From Terriglobales bacterium (GTDB lineage Bacteria; Acidobacteriota; Terriglobia; Terriglobales; Acidobacteriaceae): a stretch of 64,000 bases of DNA. Under the pieces are notes generated by a model. That model was not told the DNA's origin and searched no databases. It saw nothing but the letters and a program-made list of their open reading frames with translations. The number at the start of each line of letters is the position of its first letter. The first letter of the stretch is position 1. The position numbers and the translations under genes are program-made. This document shows positions 7,523 through 15,348 of the stretch, piece after piece. Location: the NCBI GenBank assembly GCA_025462725.1, contig JAOAPE010000010.1, forward strand, positions 242,752-306,751, written 5' to 3'.

Positions 7523-7632
7523 GGCGCGAATGCTAAACCCGCCTTCGGCAGAGTGGAAGGGATCGCGTCTGTTCTGTACCCACGGCTTACGCCGTGGGCT
7601 ATTTCCTTACGCCTGCTCTGCAGGCTGAATCC
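7523..7632. repeat. Palindromic intergenic repeat, copy C (partial)
   Basis: Contains the CTAAACCCGCCTTCGGCAGA start, the hairpin CCCACGGCTTACGCCGTGGG and GCCTGCTCTGCAGGCTGAAT of copies A and B, but lacks the GGCTAAAGCC half. It lies between two minus-strand genes with fold-related products. Confidence 0.75.
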
Positions 7633-7643
7633 AGTTCGTGCAT

Positions 7644-8186
7644 TCAGGGTTTGAGATCGAGGGCGGCTTTGCCTGACGCGAAATCTATTGGCACGGAGAC
7701 GTGTTCGTGGGTGATGAGCCACTTGCCAGTTTTCTTCGAATAGACATCGGAGACACGGAACCACAGGTCGGCATGCGTACCGTCCTTGAGTTTGCCGGAG
7801 ATGCGCTCCAGGCTATAGGTCACGGCAAGATCGCCGCTGGCGCTGATTCGTAGGTCCCGGAACTCGACATCGAGGGGACCGTCATACATATCGAGGAAAC
7901 CTGCCCACGTTTTGCGGTAGGCAGCGGCGCCGACGTATTGCAGCGGTGGAGCGATGTCATAGGCGATGACGTCCGGGTCATAAATCGCCATAATCGCATT
8001 CAAATCTTTGGACTGAATGGCCTTCTTGGCGTCGTCAAGAAACTGCATGATCTCTTTGCGCTGTTTATTGGCTGGGGCGGCGTGGCGCTTTCCGGCTTCG
8101 TCCTTCTTCTGCGCGAGTGCTGGGAGGCTGAGGCAGAGGATAACCGCGATCACACAGGTGGAAAAAAATCTCACGTGTTTAGTCAT
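7644..8186 (-). CDS. Exported SnoaL-like / DUF4440-type protein
   Basis: 180 residues. The N-terminus (TCVIAVILCLSLPALAQ) is a signal peptide with likely cleavage after ALA. The mature part has the NTF2/SnoaL pattern: IMQFLDDAKKAIQSKDLNAI, MAIYDPDVIAYDIAPPLQYV, GAAAYRKTWAGFLDMYDGPL, DLWFRVSDVYSKKTGKWLI and a closing THEHVSVPID. It looks like the YybH-type ketosteroid isomerase homologues, here in the periplasm. Substrate unknown. Confidence 0.8.
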   Translation of the reverse strand: MTKHVRFFSTCVIAVILCLSLPALAQKKDEAGKRHAAPANKQRKEIMQFLDDAKKAIQSKDLNAIMAIYDPDVIAYDIAPPLQYVGAAAYRKTWAGFLDMYDGPLDVEFRDLRISASGDLAVTYSLERISGKLKDGTHADLWFRVSDVYSKKTGKWLITHEHVSVPIDFASGKAALDLKP

Positions 8187-8293
8187 GGTCGGAGAGTGGG
8201 TCGGGAGTCAACGATTTGCCCTCGATTGGCCATCAATTGCAAGACAGGGAACCTCGCCGGCAGGTATCTTAACGCATGACGATCCTACCGACT

Positions 8294-9655
8294 TCATTTC
8301 TTCTTCTTGATTGCACTTCCTTGAACTAAGTCCAAGGCATCTCGGTACAAAAAAGGAGCCCAAAAACTTGGCTCGTGCTTGCTACCCCGTTTCTCAAAGA
8401 AGCCAACATCTACCAACTGATTCGCAATTTTCAATGCTTCGTCGGCGTTTATTCGCCAAACGATAGCCAATGTCTCTGCGGTTTGTTGGGTCTTTTCTCC
8501 ATGCAACCGTGAAATCCAATGCTTAAGTGTCGGATACTCTGCATAAATCGTTTGGTGCAGTCTGGTTTCTGAGACTTCCTTAATACCCTCTTTCAAAGCT
8601 GCACGGTCGAGAAGAATGGTGTCAGGGGGTTCTTGGGTTCCGATTTCCAGCAGTCTCAACTGGGCGTCTCTAGTTGCCGAAAGTAAATGTATCAATTCTC
8701 TAGGGGCGGTTTGCTTAGTTCCATCTGCGGAATGTGAAAGCATCCAGTTTAAAGTAACTGTCTTACCTCCTCCTGGATCAACTTGTGCTGGGAACATTTT
8801 GTAAAATAAGGATAGTTGCTTTTCGGAAGATTGCAGTACTTCGTCGGGTAAAAGACCGTAATATTGTTGAATGCTGCTGTTGTAAATAGCTCTTCGGATA
8901 ATCAGATTCAAGAGGGTCTTCGTATCCCACGTTATGCGTATTGATTTCGTAATGTGACTAGCTTCCCGAAAGCCAGCAGCAGTGATCCGATTCCAGATAT
9001 CGTCGCGAAGAAAAATTTTCACCGACAAGCGATCATGCGCCTGTAAATCCAAGTAAACGCGGAAAAGTGCCCTGAGTGCATTTGCTTCCAATTCTGGCGA
9101 ATCGGCAAATGCCACATCTAACCGATCAAGCAAAATCCACATCTTCCAACCCATTGAACCAAAGGCATCATTCGCTTCAGCCAACAGTTCGTCTGCAGAT
9201 ACGAACCCGAGGCTCCTATCGTGTGCGCTGGGTTCCTGAAGACGAACTCGGGCACTGAATCCTTCAGGGGCGCCAGACATTTCTCCTACCTTGACCGTCC
9301 CCTCTAGGTCCAGTCGTCTTGCATATTCCAGCGCGCCTCTCAATATCCTCCTGAGTCCGAGATCTTCTTCGATTAATCCGGACTCACTTAGGATTCTGAT
9401 TACGCGTTTTGCGGAATCTGAGTTGATCTCAGCAAGCTTCAATGTGCTCCCGATCAACGATAGAAGATACAGCTTCCACAAAGCCCGGAATTGCTCTTCT
9501 GAAGCTGGAGGATCTGCCTCAAGGTCTTTGAAAACGGGAGTGCCACGCACATTTTCCCCCGCTACCAATAACACCCCTCGTCTATTCAGTTCTGTCTTTT
9601 TTTGAATTAGAAGCGAGTAGATGGCGCTCTTACCTGAACCCTTCGGACCTTCCAC
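8294..9655 (-). CDS. P-loop ATPase resembling the Sll1717 family
   Basis: The frame from the GTG at 9655 gives 453 residues, but Walker A (GPKGSGKS) is then at residues 3-10. The frame stays open upstream to about 9805 and encodes AEDEGDALSSYFVETEQWRK just before the P-loop, the usual lead-in of this family, with no ATG, GTG or TTG in it (CTG at 9790 is a candidate). Walker B is WILLD at 173-177. The C-terminal 100 residues read like a winged helix (AETLAIVWRINADEALKIAN). The N-terminal extension is real coding sequence in my judgement. Base composition is richer in A+T than neighbours. Related ATPases sit in accessory islands; ligand and role unknown. Confidence 0.8.
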   Translation of the reverse strand: MEGPKGSGKSAIYSLLIQKKTELNRRGVLLVAGENVRGTPVFKDLEADPPASEEQFRALWKLYLLSLIGSTLKLAEINSDSAKRVIRILSESGLIEEDLGLRRILRGALEYARRLDLEGTVKVGEMSGAPEGFSARVRLQEPSAHDRSLGFVSADELLAEANDAFGSMGWKMWILLDRLDVAFADSPELEANALRALFRVYLDLQAHDRLSVKIFLRDDIWNRITAAGFREASHITKSIRITWDTKTLLNLIIRRAIYNSSIQQYYGLLPDEVLQSSEKQLSLFYKMFPAQVDPGGGKTVTLNWMLSHSADGTKQTAPRELIHLLSATRDAQLRLLEIGTQEPPDTILLDRAALKEGIKEVSETRLHQTIYAEYPTLKHWISRLHGEKTQQTAETLAIVWRINADEALKIANQLVDVGFFEKRGSKHEPSFWAPFLYRDALDLVQGSAIKKKK

Positions 9656-9902
9656 TACGTCTACTTCGCCTGAAAAAATTTTTCTCCACTGTTCGGTCTC
9701 GACAAAGTAGGAGCTAAGCGCGTCTCCTTCGTCCTCGGCGATGCGAGCTCCAAAGGTTGTTGCAGCGAGAACTTGTCTTTTAGAAATCAGTCGATTACTC
9801 CATTTCTAGAATAGGAGGCTAATACTAGTACCGGCTTATCGCCGCAGCTAAAACAAGTTGTCCTGTTTTCGTAAATTCCTGTAAGCTCCAACTCTTGCGT
9901 TT

Positions 9903-10688
9903 TCAAGCTGTGGCGCTCTTGGCTGCAGCCGCATCGATGGATTTAAGAAGCTTCAGTATTTCCGCACTTTGAAGATCTGGGTTCTGAGAAGACATCATGG
10001 CTGACCAATAGAGTAGCGGCATCAGCACAAATGCTAGACAATTTAAGAGAACAACCAGCAACCAGACTGACCAGTGGTAATTGATGACTTGATGAGTCAA
10101 GAGCTGAAATATCAACCATGAAATCGCAATAGAGTGAACCATCACAAAAGAAAAACCTTCCTCGGGCTTTATCTTCGTGCTTAGGTTGAAGTAACTGTTC
10201 AAGACAGAATGTATGCGGGTCCAGCTTGAGTCAGCCGCATAAGCTTCACTCTGGTTCAAACGGTCTTTGTCCGTAGGCTTATAACCTGATCTAACAAGAG
10301 CATCAAGAGTTTGATTCAGGCTGGCTGCAGGAACCGATATCTTTGGAACCAAAGCGGGCGTTAGCCAAAGGCCGACCATTGCCCTCCAAATCGGTTCTTC
10401 CGATGCCTTCTGGCTAGCGAGAGACTTTATAAGAATTCCCATCATTAGCATCGCGATCAAATCTGCCAGCACAATTGCGCAAAATAGAGATAATCCGATT
10501 AAATAAGAACCAATCAACCCGATCGAAAATTTTAGATACAAGTGTGAAGGCTCAAATCCAGTTGAGGCCACAAATTTTGGGAGGGTGCCAATGCCCAATC
10601 CAAAGGCGACTATCAGCCCAGGAACAAATGGTGCGAACAGCTCTTGAAACTTATGATCCGTTAACGATTTCAAATCTATTGAGAGCAT
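9903..10688 (-). CDS. Membrane protein paired with the ATPase, unknown function
   Basis: 261 residues; AGGAG lies five bases before the ATG at 10688. There are two membrane segments near the N-terminus (FAPFVPGLIVAFGLGIGTLP and the run from FSIGLIGSYLIGLSL into AIVLADLIAMLMM), a cytoplasmic-looking loop of about 90 residues (KPTDKDRLNQSEAYAADSSW), then two more segments (HSIAISWLIFQLLTHQVI and SVWLLVVLLNCLAFVLMPLL). The tail is helical. It shares the AT-rich composition and strand of the ATPase gene downstream; a gap of about 100 bases separates it from the likely extended ATPase start. Not recognised; a joint effector/sensor pair is inference. Confidence 0.7.
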   Translation of the reverse strand: MLSIDLKSLTDHKFQELFAPFVPGLIVAFGLGIGTLPKFVASTGFEPSHLYLKFSIGLIGSYLIGLSLFCAIVLADLIAMLMMGILIKSLASQKASEEPIWRAMVGLWLTPALVPKISVPAASLNQTLDALVRSGYKPTDKDRLNQSEAYAADSSWTRIHSVLNSYFNLSTKIKPEEGFSFVMVHSIAISWLIFQLLTHQVINYHWSVWLLVVLLNCLAFVLMPLLYWSAMMSSQNPDLQSAEILKLLKSIDAAAAKSATA

Positions 10689-10783
10689 CCTGACTCCTAA
10701 ATACGAAGCGGAGGCCCTAGGAGCCCCCGCATCTTTCTTTTTCGCGCCGCATTGTTGATGAGAGTTATTTCATACTAGCTGCC

Positions 10784-13700
10784 TTACGAACACCCACTCG
10801 TACTTCCACACTCACCGCAGCGATAGCAACTTCCATTGCGCGTCATGATGGCTCCGCAGACATGGCATGAAGGAGCGTCGCCGAGATCAATCAAACCCTT
10901 CAATGCGTTCGCCGCATGGATGTGTCCAGTTTCAAGTTTCGAGTTTCGAGTTTCAAAGTCAGAAGCGAAACCCGGCACCGAAGTGGGAGCTGCAATCCCT
11001 TGTTCAGCGGCGATTCCCTCTTGTGGTGGAGTGGTGCGCAGAGGAAGCTGATCGGCGGAGACAGCCGGCGGCTGTGCCACACGAGCATCGGCAGCATCCG
11101 TTCCCTCGCCGGCGCCGACATAGAGCGCTGACTTGGGTTTGAGCAATCCGGCGAAGAGCGATTGCTGTTCGTTGGTGAGGAAGCGTAGCTGGAGCCAACG
11201 GAAGATGTAATCCATGATGGACTTGGCGAAGCCGAGGTCCTGGTTCTGGGTCCATCCGCTGGGCTCGAAGCGGGTGTGCGCGAACTTCTCACAGAGCAGC
11301 CGCAGAGGCACGCCGTGTTGCAGCGCGATGGAAGTGGCGGTGGCGAAGCAGTCCATCAGGCCGGAGACGGTGGAACCTTCTTTGGCCATGCGGATGAAGA
11401 TCTCACCGGGCTGTCCGTTCTTGTAGAGGCCGACGTTGATGTAGCCTTCGTGTCCGCCGATGGAGAACTTGTGCGTGATGCTGACGCGTTCATCTGGCAG
11501 GCGGTGGCGGATGGCGCGGGGTGGTGCGTCCTGGTCTTGCGCGAGCGCAGCGGCGAGTGCGGCTTCGAGCTGCTTCTGATTTTCAGCGGCGTTGGGGACG
11601 ATCGTCTGCTGAGCGCCGTCAATCTTCTTCGCTGACTTGCCGTCAGCGGAGGAGACATTGAGTGGCTGTCCGCCTTTGGAGCCGTCGCGATAGATGGCCA
11701 CGGCCTTGAGGCCGAGTCGCCAGGATTCCTTGTAAGCCTCGGCGATGTCATCGACGCTGGCGTTGTTAGGCAGGTTCACGGTCTTCGAGATAGCGCCGGA
11801 GATGAACGGCTGCGCGGCGGCCATCATCTTGATGTGTCCGAGATAGTGGATGCTGCGCGTGCCTTTAGCGGGCTTGAAGCTGCAATCGAAGACAGGGAGA
11901 TGCTCGTCTTTGAGGCCGGGCGCGCCTTCGATGGTTCCGGTAGCGTCAATGTAGCTGACGATAGCGTTGCATTGCTCGTCTGAGTATCCGAGTTTGAAGA
12001 GCGCTGTGGGCACGGTGTTGTTGACGATCTTGATCATGCCTCCGCCGACGAGCTTCTTGTATTTCACGAGCGCGAGATCTGGCTCGATGCCGGTAGTGTC
12101 GCAGTCCATCATGAAGCCGATGGTGCCGGTGGGCGCGAGGACGGTCATCTGGGAGTTGCGGTATCCGTGGCGCTCGCCGTGTGCGAGGGCCTGGTCCCAA
12201 CACTGCTTGCTGGCTTCGATCAGGTCTTTCATCTGCGACGCTACCGGCGAATTTGCCGTCGTGGCGGTGCTGATGTTGTTGACCGATGCGCGATGCATGC
12301 GGATCACATCGAGGAACGGCTCGCGGTTCACGTAGAAGCCCGGGCAAGCGCCTCCGGAGTATGTTGTGGATTGCGTCAGCTCAGTGGCCGGCGCGAGTGT
12401 TGGGCATTGCTCGGCGATACGAGCGGATTGCAGATACGCTTCGCCGCACATGATGGCGGTGAGAGTGGCAGCGTAGTCGCGGCCGGAATCGGAATCGTAG
12501 GGCAAACCGGCGGCCATGAGCAGCGCGCCGAGGTTGGCGTATCCGAGACCGAGCGGGCGATAGTCATGCGAGTTGCGCGCGATGGATTCGGTGGGGTATC
12601 CGGAGTTGTCGACGAGGATCTCTTGCGCGGTGATGGTAATGTCCACGGCGTGCTTGTAGGCTTCGACGTCGAATTGCCCGTTGGGCGCGAACTTCATCAG
12701 GTTCAAGCTGGCGAGGTTGCAGGCGGAATCATCGAGGAACATGTACTCCGAACACGGATTCGACGCGTTGATGCGCGCAGTGTTCTTCGATGTGTGCCAC
12801 TTGTTGATAGTGGTGTCGTACTGCATGCCGGGGTCGCCGCATTGCCATGTGGCTTCGGCGATCTTGGTCATAATGTCACGCGCGCGATAAGTGTTGATGG
12901 GGCGTCCATCGCGGATGGCTTTGGTCGAGAACTCGGCGTCGCGCTCGAAGGCGTGCATGAACTCGTCATTCACACGCACAGAGTTGTTCGCGTTCTGGAA
13001 GAAGATGGAGCTGTAAGCTTCCGAGTCCGGGGTGGAGCCGTCGTATCCGGCTTGCATCAGAGTCCAGGCTTTGGCTTCTTCGCGCATCTTGCAGTCGATG
13101 AAGTCCATGATGTCCGGGTGATCGACGTTGAGAATCACCATCTTTGCTGCACGACGAGTCTTGCCGCCTGACTTGATGACGCCGGCGAAGGCGTCGAATC
13201 CGCGCATGAAGCTCAGGGGGCCGCTGGCTGTGCCGCCGCCTGATAGCTGCTCGGTGGACGAGCGCAGCGGAGAAAGATTTGTACCCGTGCCGCTTCCCCA
13301 CTTGAACAACATGCCTTCGGTCTTCGCGAGCGTGAGGATGGAGTCGAGCGAATCCTTTACGGAATTGATGAAGCAGGCCGAGCATTGCGGCGTGCGGTAT
13401 CCAGTGACGCCGAATTTCACCATGTTGGCGGCGCGCTCCCAGTGCCAATTTTGCGCGTCAGAGTTGGGCTCGAGTTTGTCGCATCCCACGTTGAACCAGA
13501 CAGGGGAATTGAACGCCATCATCTGCGTCACGAGCAGGTGAATGAGTTCCTCGTGGAATGTTTCGCCGTCGGCTTCGGTGCGGAAGTAGCCTTGCGCTTT
13601 GCCCCATCCGGCGATGGTGTCGGCGACGCGGCTGATCAGCGAGCGCACGCCGGATTCGCGCTCGGGAGTGCCGACTTGTCCGTGGAGATACTTGCTGGCG

Positions 13701-13954
13701 ACGATGTTGGTCGCCGTCATTGACCAATCTTTGGGGACTTCCACTTCTTTCTGTTCGAAGATCGACTTGCCAGTGGCGTCAGTGATGGACGCAGTGCGCA
13801 GCTCCCACTCGACTTGGTCGTAGGCTGACTGGGTGGGCTTCGTGAACAAGCGCTTGAATGTGAGCCCCGGTGCTTTCTTTTCGGATGTGCTGGGCGCTGT
13901 TGTTGGCGCGGATGTTGCGGCGGCTTTGGCGGTCTTCTCGGTTACGTCGGCCAT
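10784..13954 (-). CDS. nrdJ: Adenosylcobalamin-dependent (class II) ribonucleotide reductase
   Basis: 1056 residues, AGGAG eight bases before the ATG. It reduces ribonucleotides to deoxyribonucleotides with a B12 radical. Catalytic N399-P-C401-S-E403 is followed by C412 (same 11-residue spacing as in characterised class II enzymes); FKWGSGTGTNLSPLR, SGGGTASGPLSFMRGFDAFA and APTGTIGFMMDCDTTGIEPD are core motifs. A TSCPD-type domain (DERVSITHKFSIGGHEGYIN) follows, then a low-complexity linker and a Cys-rich zinc-ribbon tail (CHVCGAIMTRNGSCYRCGEC). Residues 1000-1009 (FETRNSKLET) are translated from a tandem heptad repeat, an in-frame repeat insertion in the linker. No R2 subunit is needed or seen. 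Confidence 0.97.
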   Translation of the reverse strand: MADVTEKTAKAAATSAPTTAPSTSEKKAPGLTFKRLFTKPTQSAYDQVEWELRTASITDATGKSIFEQKEVEVPKDWSMTATNIVASKYLHGQVGTPERESGVRSLISRVADTIAGWGKAQGYFRTEADGETFHEELIHLLVTQMMAFNSPVWFNVGCDKLEPNSDAQNWHWERAANMVKFGVTGYRTPQCSACFINSVKDSLDSILTLAKTEGMLFKWGSGTGTNLSPLRSSTEQLSGGGTASGPLSFMRGFDAFAGVIKSGGKTRRAAKMVILNVDHPDIMDFIDCKMREEAKAWTLMQAGYDGSTPDSEAYSSIFFQNANNSVRVNDEFMHAFERDAEFSTKAIRDGRPINTYRARDIMTKIAEATWQCGDPGMQYDTTINKWHTSKNTARINASNPCSEYMFLDDSACNLASLNLMKFAPNGQFDVEAYKHAVDITITAQEILVDNSGYPTESIARNSHDYRPLGLGYANLGALLMAAGLPYDSDSGRDYAATLTAIMCGEAYLQSARIAEQCPTLAPATELTQSTTYSGGACPGFYVNREPFLDVIRMHRASVNNISTATTANSPVASQMKDLIEASKQCWDQALAHGERHGYRNSQMTVLAPTGTIGFMMDCDTTGIEPDLALVKYKKLVGGGMIKIVNNTVPTALFKLGYSDEQCNAIVSYIDATGTIEGAPGLKDEHLPVFDCSFKPAKGTRSIHYLGHIKMMAAAQPFISGAISKTVNLPNNASVDDIAEAYKESWRLGLKAVAIYRDGSKGGQPLNVSSADGKSAKKIDGAQQTIVPNAAENQKQLEAALAAALAQDQDAPPRAIRHRLPDERVSITHKFSIGGHEGYINVGLYKNGQPGEIFIRMAKEGSTVSGLMDCFATATSIALQHGVPLRLLCEKFAHTRFEPSGWTQNQDLGFAKSIMDYIFRWLQLRFLTNEQQSLFAGLLKPKSALYVGAGEGTDAADARVAQPPAVSADQLPLRTTPPQEGIAAEQGIAAPTSVPGFASDFETRNSKLETGHIHAANALKGLIDLGDAPSCHVCGAIMTRNGSCYRCGECGSTSGCS
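10929..10956 (-). repeat. Heptad tandem repeat inside nrdJ
   Basis: Four seven-base units on the plus strand (GTTTCAA, GTTTCGA, GTTTCGA, GTTTCAA), read as GAAAC units on the coding strand. They are translated into residues ~1000-1009 of NrdJ, between the body and the zinc-ribbon tail. Confidence 0.85.
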
Positions 13955-14279
13955 GCGCTGGCTCTCCTAGTTACGTTCTCTGCTACTGATGTTTCTTCGG
14001 GTCAAAACCCGTGTTTGAAGCTGGCAAAATCGAGACCGTTGATTCCGGGCCTCTTGGTCACACAAACTCTATGGCGATACCGGCGGCAAGGGTCCAAAAA
14101 CGCCGCCGGATCTTTGTGGTTCATTGTTTTGCCCCAGGCTTGTTTGGAGTCGGGGCGGAGTCACCGCTGTTAATCAACTACCCTTGGTTACTACCCTTCC
14201 GGCCACCTCTGTCCGGAAGTTTTTACATCCTTTTCACGGTTCGAAATCACCACTTAGGAGATGATTTCTACCCCAGTGG
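13955..14279 (-). promoter_or_regulatory. Long structured nrdJ leader
   Basis: If transcription starts about seven bases past the -10 box at 14286, the nrdJ leader is ~325 nt. It can form at least four hairpins: arms at 14243-14249/14262-14268 (GAAATCA), 14196-14202/14213-14219 (CTTCCGG), 14080-14087/14102-14109 (CCGGCGGC) and 13998-14002/14007-14011 (CGGGT). I found no B12 box, so it is not an obvious cobalamin riboswitch. An RNA motif upstream of nrdJ has been described in other bacteria; whether this is one needs a covariance search. Confidence 0.45.
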
Positions 14280-14285
14280 ATGGCG

Positions 14286-14337
14286 ACTTTACGCCTGTAT
14301 GTTGTACGTGTCAAGAAATAAACGCAACATGTTGTGT
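14286..14337 (-). promoter_or_regulatory. nrdJ promoter with two NrdR-like boxes
   Basis: On the minus strand TTGACA (14309-14314) is followed after 17 bases by TAAAGT (14286-14291). Two boxes resembling the NrdR consensus ACACWATATATWGTGT lie at 14322-14337 (ACGCAACATGTTGTGT) and 14291-14306 (ACGCCTGTATGTTGTA), exactly 31 bases apart, one just upstream of -35 and one in the spacer. That layout is how NrdR represses reductase promoters. The remaining 14338-14713 stretch shows no gene. Confidence 0.6.
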
Positions 14338-14713
14338 CTCTATTGTACTACTTGTTGCTTAAGTTGGTTCTACCTGAAACGCAAGCACTTAAGGTGTTTT
14401 GCCGTGGGCGTGTGTCGCTTGTGGCGCACTTTGTTGCTGAATTTTTCTGTGTAAATCGTTTGAAATTACGATCTCGATGCTGCTTTTTTAGGTGCTCGGA
14501 TTTTTCTTGGGAAGGTTTGTAGCTCCATTGGCACTCTATGGTCTTGCAGGGTGCGCGTCAATTACACAAGATTGGTGCAATCGTGTGGAAATAAAGGAAA
14601 AGCGCTCACGCAACCATTTCCAGAGATTCTGGTTCTTACTTGTATCGCCCCAGTGACTTTTAACAGGATTGCGCCAATGGCGCCGTCTCGTCGCTTGCGG
14701 CATGGAGGGCATT

Positions 14714-15292
14714 ATGAAGATGTTTCGAAGGACATTGATCTGTCTTGCCTTGATTGCGGGCACTTCTGCCCTATCCGTGGCCCAGAATGGGCGTCCCGAA
14801 CGCGATCACCGCGACAACAATGGCGACCAGAACAATAACCGTGATCGTAATGACAATCAGTATTCCAACAGCGCCGCTTATCAGGACGGGCTGAAATTCG
14901 GACGCCAAGACGCCGAGCACCACAAGAACAACCACCAGCAGCACAAACGCTGGAAGTCGAACGATGACCGTCAAGCTTATGAAGCGGGATACAACCGCGG
15001 TCTGCGTGAAGCCAATGGCAACGCCGGCTACAACAACAACGGTGGATACAACAACGGTCGCAATAACGGCTACGGACAGTCGAATGGCAGCCCCGGATTC
15101 AACATGGGCTATCAGGATGGGACCACTGACGGTCGCGCGGACCGGCAAGCCAATCGGCCATTCAAGTATGGTCCGGGCTACAACCATCCGGATCGCGGAT
15201 ATAACAACAGTCTCGGCGACAAGAATACTTACCAGCAGCAATATCGCCAGGGATACCAACAGGCGTATCAGCAAGCTTATGGACGCCGATAG
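14714..15292 (+). CDS. Secreted Asn/Gln/Gly-rich protein with YxxGxxxGRxxA repeats
   Basis: 192 residues; GGAGG lies five bases before the ATG at 14714. A signal peptide (TLICLALIAGTSALSVAQ) precedes a polar low-complexity chain. A motif recurs four times: AYQDGLKFGRQDAEH, AYEAGYNRGLREANG, GYQDGTTDGRADRQA and the closing QQYRQGYQQAYQQAYG. Spacers are runs such as DNNGDQNNNRDRNDNQ and GYNNNGGYNNGRNNGYG. The repeats may form amphipathic helices with glycine zippers; export to periplasm or surface is likely, function unknown. It has its own terminator. Confidence 0.7.
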   Translation: MKMFRRTLICLALIAGTSALSVAQNGRPERDHRDNNGDQNNNRDRNDNQYSNSAAYQDGLKFGRQDAEHHKNNHQQHKRWKSNDDRQAYEAGYNRGLREANGNAGYNNNGGYNNGRNNGYGQSNGSPGFNMGYQDGTTDGRADRQANRPFKYGPGYNHPDRGYNNSLGDKNTYQQQYRQGYQQAYQQAYGRR

Positions 15293-15308
15293 TCATTGAG
15301 CAGCGAAG

Positions 15309-15341
15309 AGCGCTCTCCATGCGGAGAGCGCTTTCTTTTTT
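15309..15341 (+). terminator. Rho-independent terminator
   Basis: Ten-base perfect stem AGCGCTCTCC / GGAGAGCGCT with an ATGC loop, followed by TTCTTTTTT. It lies 17 bases after the stop of the repeat protein gene. Confidence 0.9.
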
Positions 15342-15348
15342 GCTACAT

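Noticed and set aside
12167..13171. 334-codon plus-strand frame
   Set aside because: Antisense of nrdJ; Val/Gly/Arg-rich shadow of a GC-rich gene with no ribosome site or family motifs.
13955..14279. Cobalamin riboswitch upstream of nrdJ
   Set aside because: Looked for the B12 box and the conserved core on the minus strand; neither is present, though the leader is structured.
14011..14454. 147-codon plus-strand frame
   Set aside because: Covers the structured nrdJ leader and promoter on the other strand; no ribosome site, and the protein has no coherent fold signal.
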